Source: an uncultured Roseovarius sp. (lineage in GTDB: Bacteria > Pseudomonadota > Alphaproteobacteria > Rhodobacterales > Rhodobacteraceae). From it: a stretch of DNA of 64,000 nucleotides. The stretch lies in contig OX638333.1 of NCBI GenBank assembly GCA_951812895.1, positions 4,320,001-4,384,000 on the forward strand, in the 5' to 3' direction. Shown here one piece after another: positions 1 to 8,179 of the stretch. The translations under genes were made by a program, and so were the position numbers. Position 1 is the stretch's first letter. Every line of letters starts with the position of its first letter. The notes beneath the pieces are model-generated. The model made no database searches, had not been told where the DNA came from, and was given only the letters and a program-made list of their open reading frames with translations.

Positions 1-93
1 GGCGCGGAGGCGAAGTTTGACGGCAAAACTGCGTTGGTGTTCATTCGCTTTGCCCAGATGGCGATTTCGGTGTTTGAATTGAGGCCGACATGA
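1..93 (+). CDS. C-terminal end of an unknown protein (partial)
   Basis: The first reading frame is open from the window edge to a TGA at 91-93, and this stop overlaps the start of the next gene as ATGA. Only about 30 residues are visible, ending FELRPT, with no motif I recognise. The overlap implies translational coupling to the YcaO gene, so this gene probably belongs to the same pathway. Its identity lies outside the window. Confidence 0.6.
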   Translation, partial: GAEAKFDGKTALVFIRFAQMAISVFELRPT

Positions 94-1301
94 AGCACAC
101 GACTAAATCCTACTACAGCGGCACACACCGCACCCGATCGCCGAGCCGGACCGTTGAAGTCGTGCAGCCCCATCTGGCTGCCATGGGCATCACCCGGGTG
201 GCCAATGTGACCGGGCTGGACAGGATCGGCATTCCGGTGGTCAACGCACTTCGACCCAATTCCAGGTCTTTGTCGGTCTCACAGGGAAAGGGACTGACAC
301 TTGAGGCCGCGCGGGCCTCGGCCATTATGGAGGCGATCGAGGGGTTTCACGCAGAAGACATCGATCTGCCACTCGTCGAGAGCAGCTACGACGACCTGCA
401 TGACCGGCACCGTCTGATTGATACGGACGGGCTGGCGTATTTGAGCGGCACGCATTTCGACCGGGCACGCTCAATCCTCTGGGCAGAAGGTCACGATCTG
501 GTCACCGGCGATCCGGTTTTGTTGCCGTCCGAAATTGTGCACACCGATTACACCTTGCCACGACGCCCGCATGCCGGTTGCTTTGTGGCAAGCACCAATG
601 GCCTGGCCTCTGGCAATCACCCACTGGAAGCTATCGTGCACGGTATTTGCGAAGTCATCGAGCGCGACGCTCATACACTTTGGGAGCATTTACCAATGGA
701 CGAAAAGGCCACGACGCGGATTGATCTGGACAGTGTGGGCGACCAAAGCTGCCGCTTTGTGATTGAGACGCTGAAGGAGGCGGGAATGTCAGTCGGTGTT
801 TGGGACATGACCGGCGATGTTGGTGTCGCGACGTTTCACTGTCTTATTACCGACAAGCAAGTCGAACACGGTCATTCCGGGGGCGGAGCGGGCACGCATC
901 CAAGTCGCGACATCGCCCTTTTGCGTGCGCTGACGGAAGCCGTACAGGTCCGCACGAACTACATCACTGGCGCAAGGGATGATCTGCGTGATGACGAGTA
1001 TAAACTGTCCGGCATCGAGCGAAAGACCCGCTATGCCGAAAGCCTGATGGCGATGCGGCACGACCCGCCGGTGCAGTTCGAAGATGTGCCATCGCAGGCG
1101 CTGGACACGCTGGAAGGAGATTTAGATTGGGTGGTGACACGGCTGGCAGCCGCCGGCATAGAAGAGGTTATCACAGTTGATCTAACGAAACCGGCATTCG
1201 ATATCCCCGTTCACCGTGTTGTCATCCCCGGGCTGGAAGGGCCGCACGATCACGATGATTACTGCCCGGGCCATCGGGTGTGCAGGCGTCTGACGCAATG
1301 A
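90..1301 (+). CDS. YcaO-family ATP-dependent cyclodehydratase/thioamide-type enzyme
   Basis: 403 residues covering a full YcaO domain. Visible family signatures are MEAIEGFHAED (about residues 80-90), STNGLASGN (168-176), HGICEVIERDA (184-194) and ALTEAVQVR (280-288), which supply the glutamates of the ATP/Mg site, plus the C-terminal RVVIPGLEGP block near 378-387. YcaO enzymes activate backbone amides with ATP to make azolines, thioamides or amidines in peptides and proteins. There is no PxPxP tail of the kind found in azoline-forming members; the tail ends GHRVCRRLTQ. The next gene is a TfuA-like protein overlapping by ATGA, and YcaO-TfuA pairs are known for peptide or protein thioamidation, so thioamide formation is the favoured chemistry (inference). 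The start at 90 overlaps the preceding stop. The family call is secure; the substrate is inferred from the repeat protein encoded downstream. Confidence 0.93.
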   Translation: MKHTTKSYYSGTHRTRSPSRTVEVVQPHLAAMGITRVANVTGLDRIGIPVVNALRPNSRSLSVSQGKGLTLEAARASAIMEAIEGFHAEDIDLPLVESSYDDLHDRHRLIDTDGLAYLSGTHFDRARSILWAEGHDLVTGDPVLLPSEIVHTDYTLPRRPHAGCFVASTNGLASGNHPLEAIVHGICEVIERDAHTLWEHLPMDEKATTRIDLDSVGDQSCRFVIETLKEAGMSVGVWDMTGDVGVATFHCLITDKQVEHGHSGGGAGTHPSRDIALLRALTEAVQVRTNYITGARDDLRDDEYKLSGIERKTRYAESLMAMRHDPPVQFEDVPSQALDTLEGDLDWVVTRLAAAGIEEVITVDLTKPAFDIPVHRVVIPGLEGPHDHDDYCPGHRVCRRLTQ

Positions 1302-2608
1302 TCGTTTTCGCGGGCCCCACACTTGATGCGTCGGAAATCCATGAGGTGCTGGACGGGGTCGAGTTCAAACCTCCGGCGCGCACGGGCGATATTTACAAGG
1401 CCTGTGACGAGGGACCCAAAGCCATTGGGTTGATCGATGGTTTCTTTGAAGGTGTCCCTGCCGTCTGGCACAAGGAAATCCTGTGGGCGCTTGATCGGGG
1501 TATCGCAGTGTACGGAGCTTCCAGCATGGGGGCTTTGCGGGCGGCCGAACTGCACGCGTTCGGTATGATTGGGGTCGGCAGGATTTTTGAAGCCTTTCGC
1601 GATGGCCAGTTGGAGGACGATGACGAAGTCGCGCTACGCCACGGCCCACAAGCCTTGAACTACATGGCCCTGTCCGAACCGATGGTCAACATCCGCGCCA
1701 CCCTGGACAGCGCCGTCGCGTCGGATGTTTTGGATCAAGGAATTGCATCAAAACTATGCGGGTTGATGAAAGCCATGTTCTTCCCGAATAGATCGTGGGA
1801 CGCCCTGTTTGCACATGCCTCCGACAAGGGTTTCAAAATGGAGGCCCTGCAGAAATTTCGGGATTGGCTGCCCGAAGGCCGGGTCGATCAGAAACGTCTC
1901 GACGCGCTCGAAATGCTGGCGCTTTTGGCGTCGCATGAACCTAAGCCAGCCAATACCAGCCACGCCGAGTTTACCTTTCAACACACTGCGATGTGGGAGG
2001 ATCTGAAACGCAAATGCGACAATGCCGAGCCAGACCTGCCCGTCATGCTAGTCCTCGATCAGGTCCGGCATGACCCAGAGCTGTACCAGATCCTTCGAAG
2101 GCGAGCTGCTGAAGCACTGTTGAACAAGGCAACCCACGAGGTGCCGCACACCGCACTGGATCAGGCCTCTACCCGGTTTCGCAAGGAACACAAGCTTTAC
2201 ACGGGCACTGCATTGGACGCCTGGCTTGCCGAGAATGGTCTCGACCTGGCTGCATGGCAGGACAGTCTAAAAGAGGATCTGGTTTTGTCGTCTGTCATCG
2301 CTGAAAATCCCATGGCCTTCAGAAACGCGCTGCTGCTCGCGATGAAGAAGGACGGCACGCACGACATATACATTCAAGAGGCTCAATCCAAGGCAGCGAC
2401 CTTGCACAGCGCGGGTTTTGACAGGCCTACACCTGTCGATCTGGGGCTGACACCGGCGGCCTTGTTGATGTGGTATTTCGAAGAGTTTCGAGACGAAGCT
2501 GTGCCCAATGATCTGAACGATTTTCTGATCAACAATGATTTTTCAGACCGCGAAGAATTCGAACAAATGATGGCGCGGCAGTTTGTCCTGTGGCAAGAAC
2601 AAGCGTAG
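1298..2608 (+). CDS. TfuA-like protein, YcaO partner, with long C-terminal extension
   Basis: The N-terminal part matches the TfuA core: MIVFAGPTLDASE at the start, then IGLIDGFFEGVPAVWHKEIL and GIAVYGASSMGALRAAEL, and a following GRIFEAFRDG segment. TfuA proteins accompany YcaO enzymes in trifolitoxin and thioamide pathways and are thought to help deliver sulfur. I chose ATG 1298, which overlaps the ycaO stop as ATGA and gives the usual TfuA start; a GTG 18 bases upstream would add six residues. The product is 436 residues. The core occupies roughly the first 170-200, and the rest (from about FKMEALQKFRDWLPEGR onward) is helical, charged and unassigned. This extension may recognise the substrate. 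Gene order and overlap place it in one transcription unit with its neighbours. Confidence 0.88.
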   Translation: MIVFAGPTLDASEIHEVLDGVEFKPPARTGDIYKACDEGPKAIGLIDGFFEGVPAVWHKEILWALDRGIAVYGASSMGALRAAELHAFGMIGVGRIFEAFRDGQLEDDDEVALRHGPQALNYMALSEPMVNIRATLDSAVASDVLDQGIASKLCGLMKAMFFPNRSWDALFAHASDKGFKMEALQKFRDWLPEGRVDQKRLDALEMLALLASHEPKPANTSHAEFTFQHTAMWEDLKRKCDNAEPDLPVMLVLDQVRHDPELYQILRRRAAEALLNKATHEVPHTALDQASTRFRKEHKLYTGTALDAWLAENGLDLAAWQDSLKEDLVLSSVIAENPMAFRNALLLAMKKDGTHDIYIQEAQSKAATLHSAGFDRPTPVDLGLTPAALLMWYFEEFRDEAVPNDLNDFLINNDFSDREEFEQMMARQFVLWQEQA

Positions 2609-3987
2609 GGAAGTTCATAGGGCAGGCGCGTTTGGCATATGTAGAAACCGAACACAGCGGCGGAACGCGATTCCGCTTGTTCCCGCAACTGCCATCACTT
2701 GAGCAGCAGCAGGAGCCGGAAACCGTCTGGGTGTCGTCGCCTGCGGGCACGGTTTTACCCGGCCCGGCCGACCACCGGATGTATGTGATCGACCCGGTGG
2801 GCAAGGAGCGCGCGTACGGCTATTACCCTGGTCCCGGTGGGTCGACCTTTCACTACCGCCCGCCATGGCGCGGTCCGGTCCTGCCAGAGGCGCATCCCGA
2901 TCCAGAGGGGCATTTCGATCATCTGGAAATTGGCACTTATGCGTTTGAACAAGCCCACGCTTTCGGCGCCATACGATTCACGATGGACATCTGGGAGCGT
3001 TATTTCGAGCGCCCCCTGCAATGGCATTTTCGCGATTACTACGACCGGCTGGAGATCCTTTTTCTGCGCGGGCTCGACAATGCTTTCGCAGGGTTCGGAT
3101 CGATCGAGATCGGATCTTATACCTCCAAGAAAACCGGTACGTTTGTCGAGTTTGGTTTGAGTTTTGATATTTTGTCCCACGAATTGGGGCATCTTATCAT
3201 CTACAACGAAATCGGCCTTCCGGGGACGCTGGAAGTGGATGGTGAATATTTCGGCTTCCACGAATCCGCGGCGGACATGGTCGCGCTGATTTCGCTCTTG
3301 CACTTTGACAGCGCCACCGTTGGCCTGATGGAAAACAGCCACGGCAATCTATATTCCTTCAATCGTCTCAACCGTTTTGGCGAAGTGTCCGACAACTGGC
3401 AGCTCCGATCAGCGTCGAATGACAAAACACTCTACGATTTCAAAGATGGGTGGACCTATGAACACAGCCTGTCGCAGGTTATGACCGGGGCACTTTTCGA
3501 CATCTGGGTTGATATCTTTCACGAGAACCTTTTGGATGCAGGCCTTATCTCGCGCGACCTTGAGGAACTGTCCGACCGTTTGGAAGGCAATCCGGAGTAT
3601 GAGGCCGTGATCCAGCCGTTGTTTGATGAGGCCTACGCCAAAAACCGCGGCGGTTTCGCGGACGCACTAATTGCCTCGCGCGACTACATGGGTTTCGCCA
3701 TGGCTGCGCTTTGGGAAAGACTGTCGATCGAAACCCTGGATTTCGCGGATGTCTATGAGACCTTCGTCGAAGTTGACCACGACATGACGCAGGGGCGGTT
3801 CCACCGCATCATTCATGGCAATATGCGCCGTCGGGGCATCGGTGTTATCAAGGCCGGCCCGCGGTTGAAGCCACCCGACAAGAAAAGCCACGCATTCTCA
3901 GATCGCACCGCGACGCCCATGGATGCGTGCGGCTGCAGTCGGCGCTTGCCATATGCCCTGCGCCGGGAAGCAGCCGGGAACTCGTGA
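2590..3987 (+). CDS. Putative gluzincin-like zinc metallopeptidase
   Basis: A 465-residue protein with SHELGHLIIYNEIG at about 196-209, that is the HExxH zinc signature (His197, Glu198, His201), followed 24 residues later by FHESAADMVAL with Glu225 placed as the third zinc ligand of gluzincins such as the M4/M36 thermolysin-like families. A later EHSLSQVMTGALFDIW segment (291-306) resembles the helix after the active site in those families. No signal peptide is seen, so it should act in the cytoplasm. The best open start is GTG 2590, overlapping the tfuA gene by 19 bases; TTG 2632, preceded by AGGGCAGG, is an alternative. Being sandwiched between YcaO/TfuA and the repeat protein, it is a candidate maturation (leader) peptidase. 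Peptidase fold is well supported; exact family and role are inferred. Confidence 0.7.
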   Translation: MARTSVGKFIGQARLAYVETEHSGGTRFRLFPQLPSLEQQQEPETVWVSSPAGTVLPGPADHRMYVIDPVGKERAYGYYPGPGGSTFHYRPPWRGPVLPEAHPDPEGHFDHLEIGTYAFEQAHAFGAIRFTMDIWERYFERPLQWHFRDYYDRLEILFLRGLDNAFAGFGSIEIGSYTSKKTGTFVEFGLSFDILSHELGHLIIYNEIGLPGTLEVDGEYFGFHESAADMVALISLLHFDSATVGLMENSHGNLYSFNRLNRFGEVSDNWQLRSASNDKTLYDFKDGWTYEHSLSQVMTGALFDIWVDIFHENLLDAGLISRDLEELSDRLEGNPEYEAVIQPLFDEAYAKNRGGFADALIASRDYMGFAMAALWERLSIETLDFADVYETFVEVDHDMTQGRFHRIIHGNMRRRGIGVIKAGPRLKPPDKKSHAFSDRTATPMDACGCSRRLPYALRREAAGNS

Positions 3988-4155
3988 TTCTGAGCCAAGC
4001 AGTCGTTCGAAATCAATGGGCCGCATTCAAGAGTAGACGATACGCAGCTCAAGGGTGCCTTGCGAAAAAAATGGCGACAGGCGCAAGCTTTATGTGCGAT
4101 ACATGGCTCTGAGTGGGCGCTGCAAGACCCACCAGTGCTTTGGGAGAACATGAAC

Positions 4156-4767
4156 ATGGGCGACAGACTGGTAAATTTCTCGACAATCCTGCTTTTCGGA
4201 CGAGAGATGGATGATTTGGTTAATATGGAGGCCGATAGCGTCAACAAGCCAGAACTCGACGAAAACAAGAAACCCATCGAAAAGACAAAGCGCCCCGAAC
4301 AGGACGACAAAACCAATTTCGTGGACAGCCAGTTGGCCGCAGGAAATGCCCGTTTCGCCCGTATTTTCGGCTTCAGCTTTGAAGGGCATTACTACGATCT
4401 GGCGCGCCCTCAGATTTTTCTTGTGCATGGCGAAGGTGCGCCCGCGGAAGATGCCAAAGCCGTTCAGGAGCGCGGACGCGGCAGCGTTGATCAGGCGGGC
4501 CTCGCGGTGCGTAACGTGAAATTTGCCGATGACCTGAAGGTTTGGGCTTATGAAAAGTCGGACTTCTCTGTACGCATGGATCCTGAAATCGGTCCTCTGG
4601 AACAAATCCTGCTCGAGTCTGAACTTGGCGGGGACGGCGGCTATAGCGGCGGCAAGGCTTATAGTGGCGGCAAGGCCTACAGCGGTGGCAAGGCCTATAG
4701 CGGCGGTAAAGCTTATAGCGGTGGTAAAGCCTATAGCGGCGGCAAAGCTTTCGGCGGCAGCGACTGA
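4156..4767 (+). CDS. Candidate RiPP precursor with six C-terminal YSGGKA repeats
   Basis: A 203-residue protein without recognisable family. Residues 1-160 are charged, with no signal peptide or membrane segment. Residues 163-198 are six perfect YSGGKA hexapeptides preceded by GGDGG and followed by FGGSD and the stop. ATG 4156 is preferred because GGGAGA lies 8 bases upstream; ATG 4150 has only 3 bases and longer starts have no ribosome site. It follows the peptidase gene after 168 bases. A long leader-like body plus a repetitive Gly/Ser/Lys/Tyr tail beside YcaO and TfuA is what a multi-core modified peptide substrate would look like. There is no Cys in the tail, so thiazoles are excluded; oxazolines on Ser or thioamides on Gly would be possible. 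It could instead be a structural protein whose tail is modified. Function is inferred from context. Confidence 0.75.
   Translation: MGDRLVNFSTILLFGREMDDLVNMEADSVNKPELDENKKPIEKTKRPEQDDKTNFVDSQLAAGNARFARIFGFSFEGHYYDLARPQIFLVHGEGAPAEDAKAVQERGRGSVDQAGLAVRNVKFADDLKVWAYEKSDFSVRMDPEIGPLEQILLESELGGDGGYSGGKAYSGGKAYSGGKAYSGGKAYSGGKAYSGGKAFGGSD
4642..4749 (+). repeat. Six tandem 18 bp units encoding YSGGKA
   Basis: Six in-frame 18 bp units, each coding for YSGGKA without any amino-acid change. The units differ at synonymous positions (TAT/TAC, AGC/AGT, GGC/GGT, AAG/AAA, GCT/GCC), so the peptide is conserved while the DNA has diverged. Confidence 0.97.
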
Positions 4768-4785
4768 ACCGCGTTCAAAAGCTGC

Positions 4786-5271
4786 TCACGTTGCAGAGCT
4801 ATTGATATAGCGTTTGTGAATTTTGGTGCTGTCTTCTGCGACCTGGTGAAACCCCAGACGCTGGTAAAAATTGCGAGCGCGGTTCCCTTTGACCAGTGAC
4901 AGGCTCACGTTCTTGTTCTCTTTGCCGGCCTCAGCAATCGTTTCATTTATAAGATGCGTACCGATCCCTTTGCCCCGGGCCGCCTCCACCAGATGTAACT
5001 GATCCAGACAGAATTCGGTGTCGGTATGGGACACCTGGATCCAGCCTATGTCTTCTCCATCCAACGTGATGATTCTAACCTCATTGGCAATATAGTAACT
5101 GCGGAAGGCGCTTTCGATCTCATCTTGTTTCCAGGCGTCGAGCGCGCTCAGCAAAGGTTTCATTGAGCTCATGTACAGGGTGCGCGCAAAGTCGAAATCT
5201 TCGGCACGTCCGGGCCGCAAGGCAAATGTCGGTGGCGCAACACCCGGATCAGACGATCCTGCTTTGGCCAT
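4786..5271 (-). CDS. GNAT-family N-acetyltransferase
   Basis: 161 residues with a single acetyltransferase (GNAT) domain. The acetyl-CoA-binding motif A is QLHLVEAARGKGIGTHLI (about 93-110, RxxGxG type), and NRARNFYQRLGFHQV near 130-145 is the usual motif B region. The acceptor cannot be told from sequence. The start ATG at 5271 shares its A with the TGA of the cyclase gene, so the two are translated in a coupled way. The gene is convergent with the repeat-protein gene, with 18 bases between the stops and no obvious terminator. Confidence 0.9.
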   Translation of the reverse strand: MAKAGSSDPGVAPPTFALRPGRAEDFDFARTLYMSSMKPLLSALDAWKQDEIESAFRSYYIANEVRIITLDGEDIGWIQVSHTDTEFCLDQLHLVEAARGKGIGTHLINETIAEAGKENKNVSLSLVKGNRARNFYQRLGFHQVAEDSTKIHKRYINSSAT

Positions 5272-7034
5272 CAGCTTAGACCTGCCATTTTCAACCCCTC
5301 AATCAGGCGCTCTCGCGGTTCTGGGTTGCGGTCGGGCGGCACGTTTGCCCAGTGTTTCATCGTGAACTCAGGATGCGTGGCCAGGATTTGTGCCGCATGC
5401 TGTTTCGCTTCATCCATACGCCCCAAAAGCGCGTTGCTGGCCGTCAACATGCGGTATGCTTCTGTCTTGTCGTGCATCTGACCGAGTGTGCGGATCGCGC
5501 GCTCATAATCGGTCATATCAAAGAACGCTTCACCCAGATGCCAAAGGTACCAATCCGGGTAATACGGGTTAAGCCGCATGGCCCTTTCAATCAGTTCCAC
5601 CGCGCGCTCCGGCTCTCCATATACGCTGGCCGAATGGCCCATCTCGGCAAGGATATCTGCGTCATTTGGGTTGTATTTGATTGCCCGTTCATACGCTGCC
5701 AGTGATTCATCATGACGGCGTTTGTAAAGACAGGCATTGCCCAATGCCGCATGCCCGCGCGCATCATCAGGATCCAAGCGCAGTGCGGTTTCCGCCTTGA
5801 GGATTGCATCGTCCAGGGCTTCTTCGGGGCGCTCGGTCCAGTTAAACCGCCACGCATCGTTAGAGGTGCGCGAAATCGAGGTGTATGAGACTGAATAATC
5901 AGGATCGATGGTTGACGCCTGCTCAAACAGACGTCGCGCATGAAGGTTCAATTCCCGCCTGGGCTGCTTGTACACTTCGCGTCCGCGCAGGATCAGCCCG
6001 TAAGCCCGGAGGTCTGAAGGCGCGGACCGCTGCTGGCGCTGGCTTTCTGCCTTGTCGATTTTCACTGAAAGACAGGACGCGATAACCGCTGTGATTTCGT
6101 CCTGAAACGTGAACACGTCGGCGATGGATCCGTTGAACTTCTCGGCCCAGACGGAACGCCCCGTGTCGGCTTCCAGCAGCTGGACCTGCACACGCAACTG
6201 ATCACCGGCCCGCTGAAACCCACCGGTCGTCAGATACCGCACGCCAAGCTTCTCCCCGATCTCTTTCGGCTGAAGCGGGCTGTTCTCAAAGAAACTCGAA
6301 GATTGTTGCGCGATCACATGCAGGTTGTTGAACCGCGTGAGATTCGAGATGATATCCCCCGTCACGCCATTGCAAAGATGCAAATTCTGCGCTTCACCCG
6401 ACATATTTTCCAATGGCAGAACCGCCACTGAATTGTCCGGAATATTCTGAGCCATGGCCGGCCGTTCTACAATTGCCGGGCTTTCCACTTGCAGCGGCTC
6501 TGCTATCCCCTGCGGCTCAATCTCGAAAACTTCGATCGGTTCATCTATATTTTTCAGCTCAGGCGTGCCCAGCGACTTCAGCGTTCCATTCGTGTTGCGT
6601 GCCATCTGCGACACAGCTTTTGACACGCAAATCCCGCCCGGTTTGGCCAGTGTCTGCAGCCGCGCGGCAACATTGATGGCGTGTCCGTGAAGGCCAAAAT
6701 GCCCTTCACGCACTTCGCCCACATTTATGCCGATGCGAAAGGAGATAGGGTCCTCGCCGGTGTGCCAGACCGCATCATTAGCGAATTCTTGTTGCATCGC
6801 GATGGCAAAGTTCACGCAGTTCGACACATTGTCAAAAAGCGCCAGCACACCGTCGCCCGCGATATTCTTGATAGACCCTCCATAATCTGTCGTGAGCTGG
6901 CGGATCAGAGTAATGGCATGCGAAATCCGGATGGACGTCTCCGTCTCATTGCGACTCATCAACCTGGAATAGCTGTAGACATCGGCCACAAGCACCGCAG
7001 TCAGGCTAAAATGTTTGACGTCCGTTGGCTCCAT
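5271..7034 (-). CDS. Class III adenylate/guanylate cyclase with TolB-like and TPR domains
   Basis: Domains in order: a class III nucleotide cyclase catalytic domain (about residues 8-170) with the metal-binding aspartates in AVLVADVYSYSRLM and IAGDGVLALF and the substrate/transition-state motif INVAARLQ; a TolB-like region starting NSVAVLPLENMSG; and C-terminal tetratricopeptide repeats (GHAALGNACLYKRRHDESLA and following). This architecture is common in Rhizobiales and Rhodobacterales. It should make cAMP (or cGMP) in the cytoplasm, with the TolB/TPR part acting as a sensor or protein-binding region. I chose the ATG of MEPTDVKHF at 7034; an upstream TTG at 7124 would add 30 residues of little domain character. 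It is followed by and coupled to the GNAT gene. What it senses is unknown. Confidence 0.88.
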   Translation of the reverse strand: MEPTDVKHFSLTAVLVADVYSYSRLMSRNETETSIRISHAITLIRQLTTDYGGSIKNIAGDGVLALFDNVSNCVNFAIAMQQEFANDAVWHTGEDPISFRIGINVGEVREGHFGLHGHAINVAARLQTLAKPGGICVSKAVSQMARNTNGTLKSLGTPELKNIDEPIEVFEIEPQGIAEPLQVESPAIVERPAMAQNIPDNSVAVLPLENMSGEAQNLHLCNGVTGDIISNLTRFNNLHVIAQQSSSFFENSPLQPKEIGEKLGVRYLTTGGFQRAGDQLRVQVQLLEADTGRSVWAEKFNGSIADVFTFQDEITAVIASCLSVKIDKAESQRQQRSAPSDLRAYGLILRGREVYKQPRRELNLHARRLFEQASTIDPDYSVSYTSISRTSNDAWRFNWTERPEEALDDAILKAETALRLDPDDARGHAALGNACLYKRRHDESLAAYERAIKYNPNDADILAEMGHSASVYGEPERAVELIERAMRLNPYYPDWYLWHLGEAFFDMTDYERAIRTLGQMHDKTEAYRMLTASNALLGRMDEAKQHAAQILATHPEFTMKHWANVPPDRNPEPRERLIEGLKMAGLS

Positions 7035-7832
7035 CCGATGTGTCGTCTCGCAAATGTCTGAGGTAAGCGCCTGATTTAGAGGATCATTGACGAGACTAGA
7101 GGGTTTAAGCTTCAACTGGAACAATAAATTTTTGAATTGGACTTTAGAAACCAGCTCGGTTTAGCACGGGTATCAGCCCAAACATCTCGCGCAGGTGCCG
7201 ATCGCCTTCGAAATGTGAGTTCAAAAGAATAGCGCCCAAAATCTGAGCGCACTAACAAGGGCTCGGACCCTTTTTTAACTACAGTGCTTTTAGTCCCCTG
7301 GCCCGATTGAACACAGGGGGACGTTGTATGGATTTGCATGCGTTGAGACATTGATCAAAGTAACCTGCGGATGTTGTCCAGAGAGCGCTTCAAGATACAT
7401 TTCTTGTTTCTTGGGGCAGCGGGAAGAAGCTTCGAAAATGTCACTGTTCGAATCTGTAAGCACTCAAACGACTTGTTCCCGGCGCCACTTTGAAACTGCC
7501 GTGCCTTTGTGCAGCAACAAGTGATCGTTTAAGCCATTTTCCGTATCTAATCAGCGCTCTTTCCTATTGTTTTTCGCGCGCCAGATCCCTTTACAGCTCC
7601 AGGGCACGAGTTACTGTTATCGACGGCTCTTCAGCACCACCGAGAATTGCGGCCGCATCCCTGATATCAGTTTTGTTTTGCTGAAAAGAGATGGTTTCAA
7701 TCCGCGCCAGCAGTTCTTCATTCGGAAATTCTCCAACTTAGTCCACGCGCAGATGGCGAAAACCCGAGCCGCTGCGAAGTCTCGTGTAGCTTGAAAACGC
7801 TGTTCTGAATCCGATGTGTCACTAGGGTGAAA

Positions 7833-7863
7833 TTATCTGGTGGAGGAGGTGTCCGCCAGATAA
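7833..7863. other. Stem-loop with AGGAGG / CCUCCU loop
   Basis: TTATCTGGTGG at 7833-7843 pairs with CCGCCAGATAA at 7853-7863 (one G-T wobble), leaving a 9-base loop that reads AGGAGGTGT on the plus strand and ACACCTCCT on the minus strand. There is no T-run after it on either strand, so it is not a standard terminator. Confidence 0.55.
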
Positions 7864-7883
7864 AGTTCTATAAACTTATAATT

Positions 7884-7908
7884 TATTGTATTGTATTGTA
7901 TTGTATTG
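7884..7908. repeat. (TATTG)5 pentanucleotide tract
   Basis: Five perfect consecutive TATTG units. The tract is intergenic, about 275 bases from the Hint-like gene end and 850 from the cyclase start. Confidence 0.95.
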
Positions 7909-8179
7909 ATATTTTTAGATTTTATATTTCTGTTTGTATAGCAATTTCCACTCCTCTGTCATAATGCAACTAATGCATTTCGAGACAATCCTGAGACTTA
8001 GATTTGTGGCGAAACGCGTTCATCGCTTTATTGTTCCGTCGAATTTCGATTTTCCCCTGACTCGGGCTAACATCGAAACGATTTAGCAAAAAGAAAACCA
8101 TTTGACTGCTGACATATTTTGGCAACGGATACGGATATCTGTTTTCAGCGTTCGTCGGATATTTTCATAAGGAAACTTT

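Larger units (their letters stand above)
7035..8179. other. AT-rich intergenic region without a convincing gene
   Basis: About 1.1 kb of lower GC than its surroundings with only short unsupported open frames. It holds an 11 bp stem-loop at 7833-7863 and a pentanucleotide tract at 7884-7908. The promoter of the cyclase gene must lie at the left end. Sequence at 7981-8005 resembles 18174-18197. Confidence 0.6.

Noticed and set aside
2755-3342. 195-residue frame antisense to the peptidase
   Set aside because: The plus-strand frame has a coherent zinc peptidase motif set; the antisense has none.
4060-4155. Longer start of the repeat protein
   Set aside because: No ribosome site before the earlier Met; GGGAGA fits ATG 4156.
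4642-4749. CRISPR-like array
   Set aside because: The units are contiguous coding repeats without spacers. No CRISPR array or cas gene was seen elsewhere in the window.
7112-7351. 79-residue minus-strand frame upstream of the cyclase
   Set aside because: No motif and no ribosome site; it occupies the expected cyclase promoter.
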